A DNA stretch of 64,000 nt from Streptomyces puniciscabiei. GTDB taxonomy: Bacteria; Actinomycetota; Actinomycetes; Streptomycetales; Streptomycetaceae. Of this stretch, positions 7,188-13,323 are shown piece by piece. Each line of letters starts with the position of its first letter. The first letter of the stretch is position 1. The DNA is taken from NCBI RefSeq assembly GCF_006715785.1, contig NZ_VFNX01000001.1, positions 5,746,001 through 5,810,000 on the forward strand, read 5' to 3'. The notes beneath the pieces were generated by a model. The model ran no database searches and was not told the origin of the DNA. It worked only from the letters and a program-made list of their open reading frames with translations. Position numbers and translations under genes: made by a program.

Positions 7188-8909
7188 TCACCTGCCCTTG
7201 CGCAGGAACCGCCGCAGCCTCGTCAGCGGCCAGGTGTTGATCACGTCGTCCCGGCCGAGCCAGCCCCGCTCCGCCGTGCCGACGCCGTAACGCAACTGCC
7301 CGAGGTGCGGCACGGAGTGCGCGTCGGTGTTCACGGCGAACTTCACGCCGTGCTCCCTGGCCCGCAGGATGTCCTTGTCGCACAGGTCGAGACGGTCCGG
7401 CTGGGCGTTGACCTCCAGCGCGGTGCCGGTGCGCGCGCAGGCCGCGAACACCTCGTCCCAGTCGGCGTCGACGCCCGCCCGCTTGCCGATCAGCCGGGTC
7501 GTCGGGTGCCCGATGATGTTGACGTACGGGTTCTCGCAGGCCCGGACCAGCCGCCGGGTCATGGCCCTGCGGTCCAGGTCGAAGTGGGAGTGCAGCGAGG
7601 CCACGCAGAGGTCGAAACCGGCCAGGAAGTCCTGGGGCCAGTCCACCCCGCCGTCCGGGTCGATGTTGAGCTCCGTGCCGTGCAGCAGCCGCATCCGGTG
7701 GTGGGTGCCGTCCAGCTCCCGCAGCCGCTCCCGCTGGGCGAGGACCTTCTCGTCGGTCATGCGCTGCATGTACAGGTTGGGCGCGTGATCGGTCACCGCG
7801 TAGTACGCGTACCCGCGTTCGGCGGCCGCCGCCACCATCTCCTCCAGCGGGGCCAGCCCGTCGGTGAGATCGGTGTGGGTGTGCAGGTCGCCCCGGACAT
7901 CCTTCTCGGTCACCACCTCGGGCAACTCGCCGTGCAGGGCCGCCTCGATCTCCCCGCGGTCCTCCCGCAGCGTCGGTGTGATCCACGGCAGCCCGAGCCG
8001 GGCGTACACCTCCTCCTCAGTGCGGGAGGCCAGCGAGTTCCCGCTCTCGGCGTCGAACAGGCCGTACTCGGACAGCTTCAGCCCCAGATGCACGGCGATG
8101 GTACGGGTACGGATGTTGTGCGCCTTCGAGCCGGTGAAGTACTGCATCCCGGCGCCCCACGACTCCGGCGGCAGCACCCGCAGATCGACCTGGAGCCCCT
8201 TGACCGTGCGGATCGACGTCTTCTTCGAGCCCCGTGCGACGACCTCCGCGGTGGCCGGCAGCTCGCACAGCGCCGCCATGAACGGCTCGGACTTCCTCGC
8301 CGCGACGATGACGTCCAGGTCCCCGACGGTCTCCCGCATCCGGCGCAGCGAGCCGGCGTACGAGCACCGCTTGCACCCGGTCACCCCGGACAGCTCGGCG
8401 ACGACCTCCTCGGCCGTGTCCAGGGCCAGCGACAGCGGCACCCGGGCGCCCGCCCGCTGCAGCAGCTCGATGCCGTGCCGGATGTTCTCCTGCGTCTTCT
8501 CGCCGAAGCCCTTCAGATCGGCCAGCGCGTCCGCCTCGATCGCCGCGGTCAGCTCGTTCACCGACGAGATGTGCAGGTCCTCGTAGAGCCGCAGCGCCTT
8601 CTTCGGGCCCAGGGTGGGGATCGTGATCAGCTCCCGCACCCCGGCGGGGATCTTCGCCCGGCGCTCCTCGACCACCGCCATCTTCCCCGTGCGCAGGTAC
8701 TCGGCCACCTTGTCGGCGATCGACCTCCCGACGTTCGGGATCTCCTTCAGGCCGTCCTCGTCCAGCTTGGAGATGTCGGCCGGATACCCGCCGATGGCAC
8801 GCGCCGCCTTCTCGTAGGCGCGCGCCTTGAACGCGTCGCCTCCAGTGATCGCGATGAGGTCCGCGTACTCCCGCAGGAGCGCCTCGACCTCGTCATTGGG
8901 CCGGGCCAC
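7188..8909 (-). CDS. polX: PolX-type DNA polymerase / PHP-domain phosphoesterase
   Basis: The 573-residue protein has the order expected of bacterial PolX. Helix-hairpin-helix segments lie in the first 130 residues (IPNVGRSIADKVAEY, IPTLGPKKALRLYE). The nucleotidyltransferase palm follows, with GSLRRMRETVGDLDVIV carrying the GS and DxD metal ligands. The C-terminal PHP domain has GDLHTHTDLTDG, CVASLHSHFD and AVNTDAHS. Family members do gap-filling repair and 3'-5' exonuclease/AP-site processing. GTG 8909 is chosen because similarity begins at ARPNDEVEALL; the upstream frame runs into the tRNA terminator. Confidence 0.87.
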   Translation of the reverse strand: MARPNDEVEALLREYADLIAITGGDAFKARAYEKAARAIGGYPADISKLDEDGLKEIPNVGRSIADKVAEYLRTGKMAVVEERRAKIPAGVRELITIPTLGPKKALRLYEDLHISSVNELTAAIEADALADLKGFGEKTQENIRHGIELLQRAGARVPLSLALDTAEEVVAELSGVTGCKRCSYAGSLRRMRETVGDLDVIVAARKSEPFMAALCELPATAEVVARGSKKTSIRTVKGLQVDLRVLPPESWGAGMQYFTGSKAHNIRTRTIAVHLGLKLSEYGLFDAESGNSLASRTEEEVYARLGLPWITPTLREDRGEIEAALHGELPEVVTEKDVRGDLHTHTDLTDGLAPLEEMVAAAAERGYAYYAVTDHAPNLYMQRMTDEKVLAQRERLRELDGTHHRMRLLHGTELNIDPDGGVDWPQDFLAGFDLCVASLHSHFDLDRRAMTRRLVRACENPYVNIIGHPTTRLIGKRAGVDADWDEVFAACARTGTALEVNAQPDRLDLCDKDILRAREHGVKFAVNTDAHSVPHLGQLRYGVGTAERGWLGRDDVINTWPLTRLRRFLRKGR

Positions 8910-8945
8910 CCCACAAGTGTGGAACCCGGCCGAGGGGAGAAGCAA

Positions 8946-8970
8946 AAGGCCCCTGCTGAGCAGGGGCCTT
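8946..8970 (-). terminator. Rho-independent terminator of the tRNA-Leu gene
   Basis: AAGGCCCCTGC (8946-8956) and GCAGGGGCCTT (8960-8970) form a perfect 11-bp stem with a TGA/TCA loop. Read on the minus strand, the stem ends in TTTT. It lies directly after the CCA end of the tRNA, so it terminates that transcript before polX. Confidence 0.85.
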
Positions 8971-8972
8971 GC

Positions 8973-9060
8973 TGGTGTCCGAGGGGGGACTTGAACCCCC
9001 ACGCCCGATAAAGGGCACTAGCACCTCAAGCTAGCGCGTCTGCCATTCCGCCACCCGGAC
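8973..9060 (-). tRNA. tRNA-Leu (anticodon GAG)
   Basis: On the minus strand the gene runs 9060 to 8973. The acceptor stem is GTCCGGG paired with CTCGGAC (one G-U), discriminator A at 8976, and an encoded CCA at 8975-8973. The anticodon stem CTAGC/GCTAG encloses the loop TTGAGGT, so the anticodon is GAG, reading CUC and CUU leucine codons. The long variable arm TGCCCTTTATCGGGCG identifies a class II tRNA, and the T loop is GGTTCAAGTCC. Length without CCA is 85 nt. Confidence 0.95.
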
Positions 9061-9275
9061 AAGGTGTCTGTCGTGCTCCGGAATCCCTTTCGGCGGGGTT
9101 TCCCTCGCGGCGACGAAGGAAACATTACCAGGCTTTCGGGGGTGGCCGATCACCCCCCCGCCGGAGCCCGGCGCACGTGAACGGCGTGTGACGGGCCGGG
9201 ACCGGTCTTGGGCGGCGGACGGGGGAGAGGGAGGATGAGGAGGACCACCAGCAGCGACAGCGCGGGAGGAAGCAC

Positions 9276-10601
9276 GTGAGCGAGACGGACACGGCCAGGA
9301 GCGTCACCGGCGAGGACGAGGTCGTGGACCTCTGCCGCGAGCTGATCCGGTTCGACACCAGCAACTACGGCGACCACTCCGGCCCCGGCGAGCGGGCGGC
9401 CGCCGAGTGGGCCGCGGAGAAGCTCGCCGAGGTCGGACTCGAACCGAAGATCTTCGAGTCGCACCCCGGCCGCGCCTCGACGGTGGCCCGCATCGAGGGG
9501 GAGGACCCGTCCCGGCCCGCGCTGCTGATCCACGGCCACCTGGACGTCGTACCGGCCAACGCCGCCGACTGGACCCACGACCCGTTCTCCGGCGAGATCG
9601 CCGACGGGTGCGTGTGGGGGCGCGGGGCCGTCGACATGAAGGACATGGACGCCATGACCCTGGCGGTCGTGCGCGACCGGCTCAGGAGCGGGCGGCGGCC
9701 CCCGCGGGACATCGTGGTCGCCTTCCTCGCCGACGAGGAGGCCGGCGGCACCTACGGCGCCCGCCACCTGGTCGACCACCACCCCGAGCTGTTCGAGGGC
9801 GTCACCGAGGCGATCAGCGAGGTCGGCGGCTTCTCCTTCACCGTCAGCGAGCAGCGCCGGCTCTATCTGATCCAGACGGCCGAGAAGGGCATGCACTGGA
9901 TGAAGCTGACCGTGGCCGGCACCGCCGGGCACGGCTCGATGATCCACCGCGACAACGCCATCACCGAACTGTCCGAGGCCGTGGCCCGGGTCGGCCGGCA
10001 CAAGTGGCCGGTGCGGGTCACCAAGACCACCCGGGCCTTCCTCGACGAACTGGGCGACGCCCTCGGGACCGAGCTGGACCCGGAGGACATGGAGTCCACC
10101 CTGGCCAAGCTCGGCGGCATCGCCAAGCTGATCGGCGCGACCCTGAGCAACACCGCCAACCCGACCCAGCTGAACGCCGGTTACAAGGTCAACGTCATCC
10201 CGGGCCAGGCCACCGCGCACATCGACGGACGCTTCCTGCCGGGCCACGAGGAGGAGTTCCTCAGCGACCTCGACCGGCTGCTCGGGCCCCACGTGCGACG
10301 CGAGGACGTGCACGCCGACAAGGCCGTCGAGACCAGCTTCGACGGCGCCCTGGTGGAGGCCATGCAGTCCGCGCTGCTCGCCGAGGACCCCACCGCCAAG
10401 GCGATCCCCTACATGCTCTCCGGCGGCACCGACGCCAAGTCCTTCGACGACCTCGGCATCCGCGGCTTCGGCTTCGCCCCGCTGAAGCTGCCGCCGGAGC
10501 TGGACTTCGCCGGCATGTTCCACGGCGTGGACGAGCGGGTGCCGGTGGACGGCCTGCGGTTCGGCGTCCGCGTCCTGGACCGGTTCATCGACGCGTCGTG
10601 A
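9276..10601 (+). CDS. M20/M25/M40-family metallopeptidase (dipeptidase-like)
   Basis: The 441-residue protein shows the M20 di-zinc signature in order: HGHLDVVP (about 87), WGRGAVDMKD (about 113) with the shared Asp, LADEEAGG (about 145) with the catalytic Glu, and SGGTDAK near 387. A lid/dimerisation domain lies between. Members hydrolyse dipeptides or N-acyl amino acids in the cytoplasm. Start GTG 9276 has GGGAGGA upstream. No operon partner is evident; it is followed by the chaplin genes but separated by a promoter-bearing gap. Confidence 0.85.
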   Translation: MSETDTARSVTGEDEVVDLCRELIRFDTSNYGDHSGPGERAAAEWAAEKLAEVGLEPKIFESHPGRASTVARIEGEDPSRPALLIHGHLDVVPANAADWTHDPFSGEIADGCVWGRGAVDMKDMDAMTLAVVRDRLRSGRRPPRDIVVAFLADEEAGGTYGARHLVDHHPELFEGVTEAISEVGGFSFTVSEQRRLYLIQTAEKGMHWMKLTVAGTAGHGSMIHRDNAITELSEAVARVGRHKWPVRVTKTTRAFLDELGDALGTELDPEDMESTLAKLGGIAKLIGATLSNTANPTQLNAGYKVNVIPGQATAHIDGRFLPGHEEEFLSDLDRLLGPHVRREDVHADKAVETSFDGALVEAMQSALLAEDPTAKAIPYMLSGGTDAKSFDDLGIRGFGFAPLKLPPELDFAGMFHGVDERVPVDGLRFGVRVLDRFIDAS

Positions 10602-10678
10602 CGCTCTGGGCCGAGATGACCCGGATATTCGGCCGCTCGTACGAGATCGACTGGAACGGGTGAATGCGACGATCGGTT

Positions 10679-10706
10679 CGTAGCTTCATTAGTTCCTCCT
10701 CGTTAC
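10679..10706 (+). promoter_or_regulatory. Candidate BldN-type promoter for chpH
   Basis: CGTAGC (10679-10684), a 16-base spacer and CGTTAC (10701-10706) closely resemble the consensus I recall for the developmental sigma factor BldN (CGTAAC, 16 bases, CGTTGA). Chaplin genes are known members of the BldN regulon. Transcription would start near 10713, giving a roughly 44-nt leader with AAGGAGG before chpH. The match is 5 of 6 and 4 of 6 bases. Confidence 0.45.
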
Positions 10707-10756
10707 AGGTGATGTGACTCCGCACCTTGGGGTCGCTTTGCCAACAAGGAGGAATA

Positions 10757-10990
10757 ATGATCAAGAAGGTCGTCGCTGCTGCGGCTGCCACCGGTGGGCT
10801 GGTTCTCGCGGGCGCGGGCCTCGCTGTCGCCGACGCCGGAGCCCAGGGTGCCGCCGTGCACTCCCCGGGTGTCGTCTCCGGCAACGTCGTTCAGGTGCCC
10901 GTGCACGTCCCGGTGAACGTCTGCGGCAACACGGTCAACGTGATCGGGCTCCTGAACCCCGCCTTCGGCAACACCTGCATCAACAAGTGA
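10757..10990 (+). CDS. chpH: Short chaplin ChpH
   Basis: The 77-residue precursor has a Sec signal peptide (MIKKVVAAAAATGG..AVADAG, cleavage near 26) followed by one chaplin domain of about 50 residues. The domain has SPGVVSGN, VPVHVPVNVCGN and LLNPAFGNTCINK, and the two conserved cysteines. Chaplins are secreted, assemble into amyloid-like surfactant films and let aerial hyphae and spores become hydrophobic. ATG 10757 follows an ideal AAGGAGG at 10746-10752. ChpH is one of the short chaplins present in most streptomycetes. It is followed by a strong terminator and chpC. Confidence 0.95.
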   Translation: MIKKVVAAAAATGGLVLAGAGLAVADAGAQGAAVHSPGVVSGNVVQVPVHVPVNVCGNTVNVIGLLNPAFGNTCINK

Positions 10991-11025
10991 CGGCGACCTC
11001 CTGAGGGGGGCGTCATTTTCGAGCC

Positions 11026-11064
11026 GTCGGCCCCGGAGCGCGTGCCATGCGCTCCGGGGCCGAC
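11026..11064 (+). terminator. Transcription terminator after chpH
   Basis: GTCGGCCCCGGAGCGC (11026-11041) and GCGCTCCGGGGCCGAC (11049-11064) form a perfect 16-bp stem with a 7-nt loop. There is no T tract, as is common in Streptomyces. It separates abundant chpH transcription from chpC. Confidence 0.75.
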
Positions 11065-11148
11065 CGGCCTATTGCGCGCGGGAGCGATCCGCCAGGGTCG
11101 CCACGCGCTCGCGAGGCACAGCAGGATCGAAGGCAGGGGAAAATCAGA

Positions 11149-12126
11149 ATGCGACACGGCACCCGCAAGGGCCTGATGACAATGGCGGCGGCCACCGGTG
11201 TGATCGCCGCCGCGAGCGGCTATGCCCACGCCGACGCGGGCGCGTCCGGCGCCGCCGTCGGCTCGCCCGGCGTACTGTCCGGCAACACCGTGCAGGCGCC
11301 GGTCCACGTGCCGGTGAACGTATGCGGCAACACCGTGAACGTCGTCGGGCTGCTCAACCCGGCCGCGGGCAACACGTGTGCCAACCACGGCGGTGCCTCG
11401 GGCGGTCATGGCGGCTCCGGCGGCTCGCACGCGGGCGGCCACAGCAGCGGCTCGCCGGGCGTCGGTTCCGGCAACACGGTCCAGGCGCCGATCGACGCCC
11501 CGGTGAACGTATGCGGCAACAGCGTGAACGTCGTCGGGCTGCACAATCCGGCCGCGGGCAACACGTGCGTCAACCACGGCGGTGCCTCGGGCGGTCATGG
11601 CGGCTCCGGCGGCTCGCACGCGGGCGGCCACAGCAGCGATTCGCCGGGCGTCGGTTCCGGCAACACGGTGCAGGTGCCGATCGACGTCCCGGTGAACGTA
11701 TGCGGCAACAGCGTGAACGTGATCGGAGTCGGCAACGACGCCGCGGGCAACGACTGCGGCAACGGTGGCGGCGACCACAGCCGGCCACCGGGCGGCGGTC
11801 ACGGCAACCCGCCCGGACAGCCGGGTCACCCCGGACAGCCGGGTCACCCCGGACAGCCGGGTCATCCGGGTCACCCCGGTCACCCGGGACACCCGGGTCA
11901 CCCCGGAAGCCCGGCGACGCCGCCCGGCCACGGCGGCCACACGCCTCAGGGGCCCCATGGGCCGAGCCAGGTCCACCAGCAGGGCGGTCGCTCCGGCCAC
12001 TCCCTGACCGGAGGCCAGCTCGCACACACCGGCAGCGATCTGCCGGTGGGTCTCGCGCTGCCGGTCGGCGCGGGCGCGCTGCTCGCCGGCGCGGTGCTCT
12101 ACCGCAAGGCGCGGGCCACGGCCTGA
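11149..12126 (+). CDS. chpC: Long, sortase-anchored chaplin (ChpC-like) with three chaplin domains
   Basis: The 325-residue precursor starts at ATG 11149, after AGGGGAAAA; an in-frame ATG at 11047 lies in the chpH terminator. A signal peptide ends near AHADAG (residue 29). Three chaplin domains follow, near residues 30-79, 98-142 and 161-204, each with SPGVxSGN, VPVNVCGN and two Cys. A Gly/Ser/His linker joins the first to the second and again the second to the third. Next come a Pro-Gly-His/Gln stalk (about 210-255), the sortase signal LAHTG near residue 290, a hydrophobic segment and the basic tail YRKARATA. Long chaplins are anchored to the cell wall by class E sortases and normally have two domains; three is unusual. 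Confidence 0.93.
   Translation: MRHGTRKGLMTMAAATGVIAAASGYAHADAGASGAAVGSPGVLSGNTVQAPVHVPVNVCGNTVNVVGLLNPAAGNTCANHGGASGGHGGSGGSHAGGHSSGSPGVGSGNTVQAPIDAPVNVCGNSVNVVGLHNPAAGNTCVNHGGASGGHGGSGGSHAGGHSSDSPGVGSGNTVQVPIDVPVNVCGNSVNVIGVGNDAAGNDCGNGGGDHSRPPGGGHGNPPGQPGHPGQPGHPGQPGHPGHPGHPGHPGHPGSPATPPGHGGHTPQGPHGPSQVHQQGGRSGHSLTGGQLAHTGSDLPVGLALPVGAGALLAGAVLYRKARATA
11382..11759 (+). repeat. In-frame tandem duplication, 189-bp unit, in chpC
   Basis: Bases 11382-11570 and 11571-11759 are two copies of a 63-codon unit (linker plus chaplin domain). Roughly the first 150 bases differ at only about five positions; the last 40 diverge. The end of copy 1 instead resembles the end of the first chaplin domain (around 11340-11380). 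So the middle domain is a hybrid, as unequal crossing over between two adjacent domains would produce. Confidence 0.85.
11815..11904 (+). repeat. Pro-Gly stalk repeats in chpC (18-bp and 9-bp units)
   Basis: Three 18-bp units beginning GGACAGCCGGGTCA (11815-11868, encoding Gly-Gln-Pro-Gly-His-Pro) are followed by four 9-bp units (11869-11904, Gly-His-Pro). The protein stretch has Gly and Pro at fixed spacing like a short collagen-type or extended wall-spanning stalk. Such units tend to vary in number between strains. Confidence 0.8.
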
Positions 12127-12165
12127 CCCGCGGCACCTCCCGGTGCCGTACGGCGCGGCAGACGG

Positions 12166-12196
12166 AGCGGGCCCGGCCAAGGCGGCGGGGCCCGCT
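12166..12196 (+). terminator. Terminator after chpC
   Basis: AGCGGGCCC (12166-12174) and GGGCCCGCT (12188-12196) pair into a 9-bp stem followed by TTCG, 40 bases after the chpC stop and before the convergent small gene. Confidence 0.65.
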
Positions 12197-12215
12197 TTCG
12201 TTCAGATGTGCCGCC

Positions 12216-12404
12216 TCACCACGTGGCACGCACCTGGCGGATGATCCGCCGGCGCAACCGCACCCTGCGGCTGCCGTCGCGCAGCAGGCTCAGTCGGTCC
12301 AACTCCCAGTGTCCGTACTCGGCATGGTCCGTCAGCAGACGCGTGGCCTCCTTGCGGGACACCCCGCGAGGCACGTACACGTCGACAAATTCGTATTCCG
12401 GCAT
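12216..12404 (-). CDS. Small basic protein, DUF5703 family
   Basis: The 62-residue product reads as a compact alpha/beta protein. It begins PEYEFVDVYVPRGVSRKEATRLL, contains HAEYGHWELDRL and ends in a strongly basic RVRLRRRIIRQVRATW. It is conserved in streptomycetes without known function. Start ATG 12404 has CACAAT exactly seven bases upstream, the same leaderless arrangement seen at 6763. It is divergent from the gene at 12452. Confidence 0.7.
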   Translation of the reverse strand: MPEYEFVDVYVPRGVSRKEATRLLTDHAEYGHWELDRLSLLRDGSRRVRLRRRIIRQVRATW

Positions 12405-12411
12405 CGCATCT

Positions 12412-12444
12412 ATTGTGCGGGCTGGGGCCCGGTACGGATAGCGT
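12412..12444. promoter_or_regulatory. Back-to-back -10 elements for two divergent leaderless genes
   Basis: On the minus strand CACAAT (12417-12412) lies seven bases before ATG 12404. On the plus strand TAGCGT (12439-12444) lies seven bases before ATG 12452. Only 47 bases separate the two start codons, so both promoters share this gap. Confidence 0.5.
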
Positions 12445-12451
12445 CTGCACT

Positions 12452-13174
12452 ATGTCTGATGCTGCGCAGCCCACCGCTGCCGAGGTACGCGCCGCCGCCG
12501 AGGCCGTCAAGACCGCGCTCGACCGTCATCTGGCCGCGGTCGAACGCAGGTCGGGTGAGGACGACCCGGCCGTCCTGGAGGCGTTCAACCAGCTGGCCGC
12601 GGCCGCCGAGGTGTACGACGAGCTGCTCTACGACCGCTACGACGAGGTCACGCCCTTCGAGATCCCCGGTGCGGAGGAGCTGCCGCCGTACGCGGGCCCC
12701 GAGGAACCGAACGCGATCAGCGTGCTGATCCGCCGCGACTACGCCGTGGTGGAACCCCAGCGCCTGCTGGCGCAGGCCCAGCGGGTCGAGGCGGCGGAGT
12801 ACGAGGCCGCGGGCGGCCTGACCGAGGACGCCGCCGCCACGGTTCCGGGCGCGCTGGGCATCCTGTTCGGCGAGTTCGAACCGGACGAGATCGCCTCCCG
12901 GCACAAGGAGTTCGGCCTGGAGGAGGGCGACTCCACGCTCTGGGTGACCGCGGCGGACGAGGCACCCGAGGCGGGGGAGTGGCTGGAGGCGCCGTTCGAG
13001 CACATCGATGCGCAGGGTGTGGTGTGCCGGTTCGACGTCAGCGCCGTCTTCGACGAGGAGGACGAGTCCGACGAGGAGGACGATCTCGAGTTCGTCGAGG
13101 ACGAGGCGGAGGACGCGGACGAGGACGTGGACGAGGTCGAGGACGGGGTCGAGGTCGAGGGCGCCGAGAGGTGA
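12452..13174 (+). CDS. Conserved hypothetical acidic protein
   Basis: The 240-residue product starts with a helical segment (SDAAQPTAAEVRAAAEAVK). A middle region contains YDELLYDRYDEVTPFE, IRRDYAVVEPQRLLAQA and ALGILFGEFEPDEIASRH. The last 45 residues are almost wholly Asp/Glu/Val/Ser. No enzymatic motif is evident. ATG 12452 with TAGCGT seven bases before it implies a leaderless message. The acidic tail comes from GAGGAC-type codon repeats and may be expandable. I know it only as a conserved actinobacterial hypothetical. Confidence 0.7.
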   Translation: MSDAAQPTAAEVRAAAEAVKTALDRHLAAVERRSGEDDPAVLEAFNQLAAAAEVYDELLYDRYDEVTPFEIPGAEELPPYAGPEEPNAISVLIRRDYAVVEPQRLLAQAQRVEAAEYEAAGGLTEDAAATVPGALGILFGEFEPDEIASRHKEFGLEEGDSTLWVTAADEAPEAGEWLEAPFEHIDAQGVVCRFDVSAVFDEEDESDEEDDLEFVEDEAEDADEDVDEVEDGVEVEGAER

Positions 13175-13182
13175 GGCCGGCC

Positions 13183-13224
13183 GGCGGTGCCGTGGGGCCG
13201 GCCTGAGGCCGGTACGGCACCGCC
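13183..13224. terminator. Bidirectional hairpin between convergent genes
   Basis: GGCGGTGCCGT (13183-13193) pairs perfectly with ACGGCACCGCC (13214-13224). The loop contains a second GGCCGG/CCGGCC pairing. It lies 9 bases after the stop of the upstream gene and about 100 bases from the stop of the convergent helicase-like gene. Confidence 0.7.
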
Positions 13225-13323
13225 GATCTCCGCCGTCATGGCTGATCGCCGTTGCGAAGGAGACGGCCTGCGCGGCCGAAACAGGGTGCGCCCCGGGAAA
13301 CAGGGCGCGCGGCGCAGGGAAGA

